From Adhaeribacter aerolatus (GTDB lineage Bacteria > Bacteroidota > Bacteroidia > Cytophagales > Hymenobacteraceae): DNA of 50,770 nt. The position numbers and the translations under genes are program-made. Below, one piece after another: positions 29,401 through 36,105 of this stretch; the stretch's first letter is position 1; each line of letters begins with the position of its first letter. The stretch lies in contig NZ_BJYS01000051.1 in the NCBI RefSeq assembly GCF_007991635.1, forward strand, positions 1 to 50,770, written 5' to 3'. The notes beneath the pieces were generated by a model. The model made no database searches, had not been told where the DNA came from, and saw only the letters and a list, made by a program, of their open reading frames with translations.

Positions 29401-29978
29401 AAGCCAGTACCACTGTAATTATCTCCGAGCCGGGTACGCCTTTGTCGCTGGCTATCTCGCACCAGAATGTCTCCGCTGCCGGCAAGCAAGATGGTGCCGT
29501 AGACCTGACGGTAATAGGTGGCTCCGGTCCTTATACGTACCAGTGGAACACGGGTGCCCGCACCGAAGACTTACACTATGCTGCCCCTGGTTTATATACC
29601 GTATTGGTAACCGATGCCACCGGTGCTACGGCTACCGCATCGATACGAATAGAAGTCGGTCACAGCCTGATAATGATGGCCCGACAACCCAATGGTGCTA
29701 ATGATATACTCGCTCTTCCTGCTGCTTTAACGGTTTACCCCAACCCGGCTACGGAAAAAGCAATCGTAAACTTTAGCCTGACTACTGCGGGTAAATACAC
29801 CTTGGACCTGTATGACATCCACGGGGCTAAAGTAAAAACGCTCGCCAGCGGAAAAACACCAGCCAACAAAGCTTTAGAAGTTAAAGTGAATGTAGGGGAA
29901 TTTACTAAAGGCGTTTACCTGCTTAAGCTTCAAACCGAACAGGGTATCTACTCCCAGCGATTGTTAATTCAACGATAA
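26439..29978 (+). CDS. T9SS cargo: RCC1 + GGYILGG + SprB paralog
   Basis: Exported protein of 1179 residues, paralogous to the preceding gene across its whole length. The hydrophobic N-terminus (cleavage probably after VFAQ at about 41) is followed by seven RCC1 repeats (about 42-395), the fifth divergent (VFGWG). Seven GGYILGG repeats follow (27672 to about 28960). Unlike the neighbour's, these carry indels: unit 1 has a 13-residue insertion, unit 3 has one extra residue and unit 5 one fewer. Three SprB-like repeats and a T9SS type A sorting domain (VYPNPATEKAIVNF to KGVYLLKLQT) close it. The duplicated upstream DNA supports the start at 26439. Expected at the cell surface or released; partner unknown. 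Confidence 0.9.
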   Translation: MNAEILLLLLGYLNHVIKPFSVGGLLCLIFYFSTLPNVFAQGQLAGGEFNSFAISKYGKLYAWGFNWSGQLGNGTNVTSTVPIDISNFGALAGKTIIQVVSEARYTLALATDGTVYAWGSNFSRNLGSNQVGDSNVPVQVNNLSGIISISGGERHSLALKSDGTVYAWGSNNNGQLGNGSLDPFPISTPMQVVNLSEVIAIAGGDSHSLALKSDGTVYAWGRGYSGQLGDGNFYTDSPYGSAVPVEVTALHNVTAIAAGPNYSLALKGDGTVFGWGNNYSSSVPVQVDGLSGITAIAAAYFHSLALKSDSTVYAWGSGQYGQLGNGVFYNTYPFGSTEPVRVSGLTGITAIAGGRDHSLALKADGSVYAWGSYNFGNLGNDSGVPSAVPVQVIRLNLLNQGSGEKESPVIEWDKTIGGNYLDYLTAILPTPDGGYILGGYSSSGTSGDKSENVIGGFIFDPNQSFLTFNHDYWLVKLDASGTKEWDNTIGGNGNDHLAALQLTADGGYILGGFSNSNASGDKSENNNGFTDFWVVKVNATGAKEWDKTINDEATNGFSMNDLIAIQQTPDGGFILGGEFFSNAGGNAIGSLDYRVIKLDATGNKEWDKTFGGTDHDLLTTIHQITDGGYILGGTSYSDAGGDKSENAKGRGDYWIVKLHATGTKEWDKTIGGHGGDELTTLQQTADGGYILGGNSISDASGDKSERQRGYDYWVVKLNAAGSKEWDKTLSGDWNEDLTALQQTADGGYLLGGNSESSAGRDKIENSKGGPDYWVVKLNATGSREWDKTIGGSLGEALRSLQQTADGGYILGGYSNSNVSGNKSENSKGYFDYWVVKLGPTSCSLALTTQVTQAEPWYGMWGYSAGAGRIDLSVSGGTAPYTYIWNAGVSSQDIPIATPGQYSVTVTDATGCTAITQIFVGRNNDFLRVLSTHKNVSTPGDNDGAIDLTVVGGVVPATYRWSNGTTTEDLTNLSAGTYMVVVTDAFGRKASTTVIISEPGTPLSLAISHQNVSAAGKQDGAVDLTVIGGSGPYTYQWNTGARTEDLHYAAPGLYTVLVTDATGATATASIRIEVGHSLIMMARQPNGANDILALPAALTVYPNPATEKAIVNFSLTTAGKYTLDLYDIHGAKVKTLASGKTPANKALEVKVNVGEFTKGVYLLKLQTEQGIYSQRLLIQR
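27672..28960 (+). repeat. Seven approximately 180-bp coding repeats with indels
   Basis: Units begin at 27672, 27891, 28071, 28254, 28434, 28611 and 28791, giving spacings of 219, 180, 183, 180, 177 and 180 bp. They encode the same 60-residue repeat family as 24021-25280, but in-frame insertions and deletions have accumulated here. Confidence 0.88.
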
Positions 29979-30022
29979 ACCATAACCCTTCAGCTTATTA
30001 AAATAAAATAATAATTTTATTA

Positions 30023-30050
30023 GCCCTGACCTAAACGTCAGGGCTTTTTT
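30023..30050 (+). terminator. Intrinsic terminator after the third cargo gene
   Basis: An 8-bp perfect stem (GCCCTGAC at 30023-30030 with GTCAGGGC at 30037-30044), six-base loop and six T residues, 44 bases past the stop codon. It ends the T9SS cargo cluster. Confidence 0.92.
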
Positions 30051-30550
30051 ATTAATGCTCTTAAAGGATGCATTTGGGTTTATTAATTATCATATAATTA
30101 AATTTAACAGGAATTCTAAGTAATAACATCAAACATCCTTTCTTATCAGCCTTTAATTACTTGCAATAATTATTTGCAGATTCATCTACATTGCGATTTG
30201 GTGTAATCAAATCAAGCATATCTTCCAGAAGTTAATGGCTAAAAATGTATCGATATTTTAGCGGCAGCTTTATGCTTTAAGTGATTTTTTCCTAAAAACT
30301 TGATGGTTAGATCTTTAGCAGCCCTCCACCAATGGTTAAATATTTATTACAGAATGAATCAAGGTCATGGAATGGCTTTTGATAATTAGACTCTAATAAC
30401 CACCCAATCAATACTCCAAATCAATAACCAACCACTAACAAAACAACAATACTTAATTTAACATGATGTAAATCAGGTTTATAGCTGATATTATTCATTT
30501 AATTCCAGTTTAGGGATGTTTAAGTTTGTCAGGAAAATTAAGGCCAAATT

Positions 30551-30568
30551 TTAAACCAGATGGTTTAA
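30551..30568. promoter_or_regulatory. 18-bp palindrome, operator candidate
   Basis: TTAAACCA-GA-TGGTTTAA: two perfect 8-bp arms around a 2-bp centre, about 220 bp upstream of the glycosyltransferase-like gene. The size and symmetry suit a dimeric repressor site, but no promoter is recognisable nearby. Confidence 0.3.
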
Positions 30569-30774
30569 CCAGGGCCAATTATTTTAAAACTACGACTCCA
30601 CAGGGTTTACGGCAATCTACGATATCACCAGAAAAGGAATGGTGGATCCGAAAGCACCCGTAAAGAAGAAGCCACAAAAATAAAGTATATAAATCGGGCT
30701 AATTAATTACCGGTTTTTGCTCACAAAACATATTAAAAAATTGCATTCAGCATTTTATAATCTATAAAATAAAA

Positions 30775-30780
30775 AGGAGG
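30775..30780 (+). promoter_or_regulatory. Strong Shine-Dalgarno sequence
   Basis: AGGAGG lies five bases upstream of the ATG at 30786. A canonical Shine-Dalgarno is rare among genes of this window, as in Bacteroidota generally; it fixes the start of the next gene. Confidence 0.7.
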
Positions 30781-30785
30781 CAACA

Positions 30786-31745
30786 ATGAAAATTATGATC
30801 TTAGGCTGGGAAAAGCCATTTTCAAATCAGGAAAGTACAAACATAACCAGCATAAATACAGCAGAAGCATTGGCTAAATGGGTAAAAGTATCTTTAATTT
30901 TACCTCAATCCGATAAATCTTTAACGCAAAGAAATATAAAGATAATCGGTTTAAATAATATTTCTCTGGAAGCTATACCGGTTAATAATCCCAAAAGTGA
31001 AATTTTCCCATTTGCCAATCAGCATAATGCCCCGGCAAAAATTCCGTTGTATGGCACCCCCGTTTATTCCGGGCAGGAGACAGCCCAACAAAGGACAAGA
31101 TTTTCCGGAGAAGCTGTTTCCACTGGTTCGTTTATGCAGGCAAACAGTCCTTACAGCCACCATAAGGCCAAAAAACCAAATTTATTCCTGCCGGAGCAGT
31201 TTAATAAATTAAACCTGCCAACCCAGATTATTCAGTATGCCCGCTATACCAGCCGTTTTGCTTATCAAATTAACTTCGATTTAATTTATGCCCATGATTT
31301 ACCCACTTTCCTGGCGGGTACGGAGCTTAAGTTGCGGACCGGTAAAAAATTAGTGGTACAGGTTTCTGACTTAACCTCTATGCGAACCAGCTACAAAAAC
31401 GGTGGTTGGTTAAACCAAATTAATAAATATGGGCTGGAAAAATCAGATGTAATTATTGCTGAAAATAACATTATTGCTAATGAGTTATTGGAGATATATG
31501 GTTTAAACCAGGAAAAAATAATTACGCTTCAACCAGGAACAGCAAAAACAACTATAATAAAAAAGGATAGTCTGTCAGTTGCTGCACCGGCAAATAATAA
31601 GAACGAGTCCGAAAACCTTCAAAAACAAGAATTGCTAAACCAGGTAACTGGGGAGGTTCTGGAAATATTGTTATCGTTAAGTTTTTTTGACCTGAATGAA
31701 GATGTGAAAGAAGAAAAATTATTGGCAGAAACTTTTATTAGTTAA
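30786..31745 (+). CDS. Glycosyltransferase N-terminal half (GT-B acceptor domain only)
   Basis: A 319-residue protein resembling the N-terminal Rossmann domain of GT4/GT5-type glycosyltransferases. It starts MKIMILGWEKPF, contains FDLIYAHDLPTFLAGTEL and KLVVQVSDL at about 160-195, and then SDVIIAENNIIANELLEIYG. It stops at the interdomain linker (LQPGT): the second Rossmann domain with the nucleotide-sugar site (E-x7-E) is absent, replaced by about 60 acidic, low-complexity residues. The glycine-rich loop usual after the first strand is also missing, so it is probably not an active transferase on its own. It may be a truncated relic or a repurposed subunit. It is flanked by long non-coding gaps. 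Confidence 0.72.
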   Translation: MKIMILGWEKPFSNQESTNITSINTAEALAKWVKVSLILPQSDKSLTQRNIKIIGLNNISLEAIPVNNPKSEIFPFANQHNAPAKIPLYGTPVYSGQETAQQRTRFSGEAVSTGSFMQANSPYSHHKAKKPNLFLPEQFNKLNLPTQIIQYARYTSRFAYQINFDLIYAHDLPTFLAGTELKLRTGKKLVVQVSDLTSMRTSYKNGGWLNQINKYGLEKSDVIIAENNIIANELLEIYGLNQEKIITLQPGTAKTTIIKKDSLSVAAPANNKNESENLQKQELLNQVTGEVLEILLSLSFFDLNEDVKEEKLLAETFIS

Positions 31746-31982
31746 AGCCTTAAGTTCATATGTTCTAAATCCAAAGTGATACCTACCATTAGGACTAATA
31801 TAGCGCTGGCTTCAACGGTACTAATGTGCCATTAAGACCTTCTAAACCTCCCTAAAACCGCGGTTCTTTTAAATAATTAGAATTGCTTTTAGTTAAAAAT
31901 GCTCTCTCAAAGAAACCAGGTTTATCCTCTACCCTTCCCGCAGAAACACAATTCATTTTAACCTTTTAAATTTAAAATCACC

Positions 31983-32480
31983 ATGAAAATGCGTAAAATT
32001 ATTTGGTTTATGGTGGCTGCTATTCTTTGGTGCTGGGCAGCCTTGGTGGCAGGATTTATATTCCCCAAAATACCAATCCTTTTCGACTCCCCTACTATTA
32101 GTAATTTGATAGGCCTTTCTGTACCTTTTGAATTGTTCTTGTTAGGGACACTGGCATTATTTCTCTTGTTTTTTAATCCAGCCCGAAAAATCTGGATAAC
32201 AACCTTTTTCTTGGGGATTTTACTGCTCCTAAAAGGAATCTGGCTGGCCCCTTTGCTTCTTAGTTCTTTGGAATGGGAATATCCGCCTTTATCTTATTTG
32301 CCGGCTATTTATGCATTTACCGAATTAATTAAATTTGCTTTATTGCTACTAACCAGTTTCTGGCTTTACACCGAAATTAATACCATTGCCCGGGTGGAAG
32401 AAAGGTATAAATTTTTTATTTCAGGCCGCAAAGCTGTAAAGAACCATTTATCTCCGGAACAAAGACTTAGTAATAAATAA
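31983..32480 (+). CDS. Four-helix membrane protein, unknown function
   Basis: Membrane protein of 165 residues with hydrophobic stretches at about 6-27, 47-65, 70-94 and 108-130, then a basic cytoplasmic tail (about 135-165, with RYKFFISGRKAVKNH). No family motif is recognised. It stands apart from its neighbours (237 bp upstream, 127 bp downstream), so it is probably transcribed alone. The start at 31983 is the first ATG before a continuous hydrophobic N-terminus. Confidence 0.72.
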   Translation: MKMRKIIWFMVAAILWCWAALVAGFIFPKIPILFDSPTISNLIGLSVPFELFLLGTLALFLLFFNPARKIWITTFFLGILLLLKGIWLAPLLLSSLEWEYPPLSYLPAIYAFTELIKFALLLLTSFWLYTEINTIARVEERYKFFISGRKAVKNHLSPEQRLSNK

Positions 32481-32607
32481 CTAAGCTAATATTTCGGAAA
32501 GTTTTTAGGAATAATAAAGCAATTGAAGCTTTTAGAAGAGAATTTCGCTTGCAATTAGTATTACTAGCCTATGCTGGGTATCAAGTACTAAATCAAACTA
32601 CACAAAC

Positions 32608-33144
32608 ATGAAAACCTTGATTGTATATTATTCTTTTTCCGGCAATAACCGGTTACTAGCGCAGCACCTGCAGAAAAAATTAAGCACCGACCTGCAGGAA
32701 ATAGCAGAACAAAAATCCAGGAATGGCTTTAGCATTCTGCTGGACGTACTTTTTAGAAGAACTCCTAAAATTTTAGAACCAGCTATAACCTGGCCGCAAT
32801 ACAGCCAGCTAATCTTTTTGGCCCCCATCTGGGCTGGCCGGATAGCCTCTCCTCTTAAGGCTTTTATCCGGCTGACAAAGCAGCACTTACCTCAATATTC
32901 TTTTATTACCTTGTGTGGAACGGGTCATAACAAAAACCTGAGAAAAGAACTTACACAATTAACAGGAAAAGAACCGGAATTTATACTAGAGTTAATGGTA
33001 AATGATTTATTGCCACCGGAAAAGAAAAATAAAATTAAATATACCTCTGGTTATAAAGTACAACCGGCCGATTTAGAATATTTCGACACCAGCCTGGACA
33101 AACATTTACCTGCTTCGCAGCAATTGTTGAGGCATGAAAGGTAA
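32608..33144 (+). CDS. Flavodoxin family protein
   Basis: Cytoplasmic FMN-binding electron carrier or NAD(P)H-quinone-reductase-like flavoprotein of 178 residues. The first strand and phosphate loop (MKTLIVYYSFSGNN, residues 1-14) match the flavodoxin S-x-S/T-G-N pattern. LIFLAPIWAGRIASPLKAFI at about 69-88 and ITLCGTGHN at about 102-110 correspond to the two FMN isoalloxazine loops. Slightly longer than short-chain flavodoxins (about 140-150). The electron partner is unknown. It converges with the PAP2 gene (40-bp gap). Confidence 0.87.
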   Translation: MKTLIVYYSFSGNNRLLAQHLQKKLSTDLQEIAEQKSRNGFSILLDVLFRRTPKILEPAITWPQYSQLIFLAPIWAGRIASPLKAFIRLTKQHLPQYSFITLCGTGHNKNLRKELTQLTGKEPEFILELMVNDLLPPEKKNKIKYTSGYKVQPADLEYFDTSLDKHLPASQQLLRHER

Positions 33145-33184
33145 GCCGCGTTATACTGATTCGGAAAACTTGGCTTGAAAAAAA

Positions 33185-34108
33185 TTAACCAGCCTTATAG
33201 TTTTTTCCATGCACCTTTTCTTTACTTTGTTTTACTTTTAGGCCCAAGCTTAAACCATAACTGCCATTCTGGTACATAGGTGTGAGCTGAATATTTTCTT
33301 TTTTGAATTGGGACAGGCTAATGTTTTCGCATAGCCAAGGGTAAATAACGTAAGCCAGCCGCGTCGAAAGAATACCCACGCCAGCCCCAGCCATAACATC
33401 AGATAGCCAATGCCGGTTATTCAGCATCCGGAGGGCCCCGGTAGCAACGGCAAAAGAATATCCGCCTACTCCATACCACCCACTTTGGTTTTTAAATTCC
33501 TGGCGCAATATTTCGGCATTGGCAAAAGCAGTGCTCGTATGCTGCGATGGGAAAGCATCCAGACTAGGAAAATCCGGCCGCCGCTCTCTACTAATTCGTT
33601 TCAGGTTTTTGGTAATGGTATTGTTCAAAAAACTGGAAATAGCAAATATTAGACTCAGGTTTACCAAATCATGCTGGCCTTTAACGCCGGCCAGGTTAAG
33701 GCCATAAACTGCACCCAGTGGTACATAGCGGGTATAGTTATCCAACCCGGAATGAAAACCGGTGTACTGCTCAGCTATTACCCGCTGAAAGCCTTCGTTA
33801 GTTTCTAAAAATTCAGGATTGCCCAAGCTTAAAAAACCATACCCAACCAATAAGGCGGGGGCCGCCAGCGGCTGCAGATAATTCTTCTTGAACGAGCCGG
33901 CAGCTTTTATTTCCGGCGGTATTGGTAAAGGCTCCTGACGCAGAAATATGGTGGCTTGGGGCAGCAAGCTATCCGGGGTGGCAGGGTTTTGTTTTAATGT
34001 ATCAGTTAAGTTATTATAATTGATAGCGGTAGCTAAAGAATTAGCCTTTAACGGCACCAGGCACCCAGGAGCGTACAAGAGTAAGCCCAGGAAAATATAC
34101 TTTATCAT
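33185..34108 (-). CDS. PAP2-family phosphatase, exported
   Basis: Phosphatidic acid phosphatase type 2/vanadium-haloperoxidase superfamily protein of 307 residues. An N-terminal signal peptide (about 1-24) directs it to the envelope. All three phosphatase motifs are present: K-x6-RP in KRISRERRPDF, PSxH in FPSQHTSTAFAN, and R-x5-H-x3-D in RMLNNRHWLSDVMAG. The likely substrate is a lipid phosphate or pyrophosphate such as undecaprenyl pyrophosphate, which is inferred from the family. The C-terminal part (about 255-307) is a basic tail with beta-strand-like YGLSLGLKVK. Not obviously in an operon. Confidence 0.92.
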   Translation of the reverse strand: MIKYIFLGLLLYAPGCLVPLKANSLATAINYNNLTDTLKQNPATPDSLLPQATIFLRQEPLPIPPEIKAAGSFKKNYLQPLAAPALLVGYGFLSLGNPEFLETNEGFQRVIAEQYTGFHSGLDNYTRYVPLGAVYGLNLAGVKGQHDLVNLSLIFAISSFLNNTITKNLKRISRERRPDFPSLDAFPSQHTSTAFANAEILRQEFKNQSGWYGVGGYSFAVATGALRMLNNRHWLSDVMAGAGVGILSTRLAYVIYPWLCENISLSQFKKENIQLTPMYQNGSYGLSLGLKVKQSKEKVHGKNYKAG

Positions 34109-34402
34109 GGTTAATAAACCTTAAATGAAGTAGCGTTTGAAGGCAAAGGCAGCAGGTTAAAATTTATATTTCAAGCAGTTATTATTTTAACGCGTGTTCG
34201 GTTAATTATTATTGTTTTGTGAAGCAGATTTAATTTAGAGCAGTAATCCGCACCGGCTGCATCTTTGCTGGCCACCTTATTTTGATGTTTCTAAACTGGC
34301 CCTGGGACAGCTAATCCGGGCCTGGATTTCGGTTTGAAACAAGCTCCCAGACAGAGTTAGGATTAGCTACCAAATAATAAATCTTTTCATTGGTTAATCT
34401 TT

Positions 34403-34873
34403 TTAATAGTCATCAATTGCAGTGCCGTATTTTCGGATGAGAGCCAATTGCCCGGCATGATACGCGGTGTGAGAAGTTATCCGGCCCAAAGCTTCGGCTT
34501 TGGTTTTGGTGCCAAATTCTTTGGTGGTAATCAAGGTTTCCCAATCAGCATCACTTTGTTTTTCCAGAATTTTTAGAAGCAATTCGGCCGAGTAAGCAAC
34601 ATAATCTTTTAACTCTGGCAGGTTTACCCATTCGCCGGTATCGTGCTGCGCAATTACCGTTTTGGCGGAAATTTTGATATCACCGGCCCCGAATACATTT
34701 TTGGCAAAAAGCAATTCCACATCGCCTATGTGCCGAATCAGAAAACCTGCACTATTAGGCGCTGGCGGCAGTTTTTTGCGCAAATCAGCCGGGGTTATAT
34801 CCAGCAATTGGTTATTAAAACGGGTTCGGGCTTCCTGCCAAAGAGCGAGCAAAATTTCTGATTTTGTTTTCAT
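34403..34873 (-). CDS. DinB superfamily protein
   Basis: Cytoplasmic four-helix-bundle protein of 156 residues, DinB/DUF664-like. The start at 34873 (MKTKSEILLALWQEAR) is preferred over an ATG at 34942, whose extra 23 residues do not belong to the fold. The three metal-binding histidines fit: H in FLIRHIGDVELLF and two in ITSHTAYHAGQLALIRKYG. Members of the superfamily are often metal-dependent thiol S-transferases or nucleotide-damage-inducible proteins; the specific reaction is unknown. It stands alone between non-coding spacers. Confidence 0.87.
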   Translation of the reverse strand: MKTKSEILLALWQEARTRFNNQLLDITPADLRKKLPPAPNSAGFLIRHIGDVELLFAKNVFGAGDIKISAKTVIAQHDTGEWVNLPELKDYVAYSAELLLKILEKQSDADWETLITTKEFGTKTKAEALGRITSHTAYHAGQLALIRKYGTAIDDY

Positions 34874-35479
34874 AAGTCCGATGCTTAGTTGTCTCTGGAA
34901 GCAATAGTAAGATTTTATCCAAATTAATTTTAATTCAACCAATCCTTAATATTTACCGGTTATAGGCTGTTTAATGTCTTAGAATATTCATCTCAGATAG
35001 GTAAATATATTTTCTTTTAAATACATTAATAATGATATTCATCACTGCCTTTCCTGATTTATAAAAGATAAGTCCGGATAAAATAAAAAAGAAATATAAG
35101 GTAATGCTGCTGACTATAAGTTTAACCTGCCTGCTTTATGGCCCAAAATATTGCCTGCATAGTTGAATTTAACCTAATTCATATCATTTCCTTAGCTGAT
35201 AAGTATCATAAGAATTCAGATTCTTGTTATGTATTTTTGATTTATGCTTATCAGGCACAGAGATTATCAATGTTACTGGTTATCTTAAGTAACGGCCGGA
35301 TAGTTGTAATAAACGCTCCTTTAATGGCCTTAAAAGCCTAACAAGAATTTTTGTTATTAATGAGCAGATACTAAAATTGGTAAAAGCATTAAGAAATTAT
35401 TTTTATAAGTCTGAATATTTTCTTAAATTAAAATAGCGGTGGCTGAACAGCTTTTCCGGCTTTAAAAATCGTAATTCTG
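34874..35479. other. Non-coding spacer between DinB gene and metal-efflux operon
   Basis: 606 bp of AT-rich DNA upstream of both the minus-strand DinB gene and the plus-strand efflux operon. A 67-codon plus-strand frame at 35138-35341 has poor coding character. A weak 6-bp stem (TAACAA/TTGTTA near 35340-35357) is too AT-rich to be called. Promoters for both directions should lie here, but I recognise none. Confidence 0.4.
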
Positions 35480-35866
35480 GTGAGACCCTTAATTGCCATA
35501 TTGCTCCTTCTGGTATATACCTGCACTGGCACTACTTTCCGGCAGTTGCAGCAGGCACCGGTACTGGTGGAGCACTTCCGGGAGCACCAAATAATGGATA
35601 AAGAAATTAATTTTTTTGAATTTCTGGCCCGGCATTACCTGAACGGCAATGCCAAAGACGCTGATTATACCCGCGACCAGCAATTGCCTTTAAAAAGCAA
35701 TGATTTTATAGTTTCGACTACAGCCGGTTTTTTTATGCCGGCTTTCTTTCCTATTTTAAACTTTAATTATCCTGCCCTTATTCCGGATTACGGCCAGGTG
35801 CCGAATGACAATTTCCGGCCATCACAATTCCTTTCGCAAATCTGGCAACCGCCTAAAAGCTGCTGA
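35480..35866 (+). CDS. Small exported protein of heavy-metal efflux operon
   Basis: Secreted protein of 128 residues starting at GTG (35480), with a hydrophobic N-terminus (MRPLIAILLLLVYTCTGTTF) that should act as a signal peptide. The mature part contains EHFREHQIMDKEINFFEFLARHYLNG and DADYTRDQQLPLKS. From memory, such proteins with an H/E/D-rich FLxxHY-x-G segment often precede CzcA-type pumps in Bacteroidota; I know no assigned function. Histidines and acidic residues would suit periplasmic metal binding (inference). It is 225 bp upstream of the pump gene. Confidence 0.78.
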   Translation: MRPLIAILLLLVYTCTGTTFRQLQQAPVLVEHFREHQIMDKEINFFEFLARHYLNGNAKDADYTRDQQLPLKSNDFIVSTTAGFFMPAFFPILNFNYPALIPDYGQVPNDNFRPSQFLSQIWQPPKSC

Positions 35867-35982
35867 TTATTCTTTCTTATTCTTTCCTGGGGCCTACTCA
35901 GGATTTAAGGTTGTGTGCAGGTATTTAGAAGAAATACTTAACTGCCCGCATTAATTATTTATTCTTTTTAAAGAAATCAGCC

Positions 35983-36105
35983 ATGAACAAATCACCAATA
36001 TCTGTGCTTTTCAATTATTTACCCGCCACCAGCAAGGGCATCATAATGCCTGGTAAGTTGCAAATGCAGTCAGTTTATCATTTAAAAAAAGATGGCCATG
36101 CTTAA
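35983..36105 (+). CDS. Possible 40-residue leader ORF overlapping the efflux pump start
   Basis: An ATG-initiated frame of 40 codons (MNKSPISVLFNYLP at its start, ending in KKDGHA) spans the gap before the RND gene, and its stop overlaps that gene's start by 14 bp. The overlap would couple translation to the pump. There is no Shine-Dalgarno and no recognisable family, so it may equally be chance. Confidence 0.22.
   Translation: MNKSPISVLFNYLPATSKGIIMPGKLQMQSVYHLKKDGHA

Larger units (their letters stand above)
30051..30785. other. Long AT-rich intergenic region with palindrome and short open remnant
   Basis: About 735 bp with no confident gene. It contains an 18-bp palindrome at 30551-30568 and a plus-strand frame at 30588-30683 that is open for 31 codons without a proper start; its product has a lysine-rich end (DPKAPVKKKPQK). 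The frame may be the 3' end of a decayed gene. The 3' end of the region carries the AGGAGG ribosome binding site of the next gene. Confidence 0.4.

Noticed and set aside
35138-35341. 67-codon plus-strand frame upstream of the metal-efflux operon
   Set aside because: Composition is random-like and there is no signal peptide, motif or operon context; it is probably non-coding.
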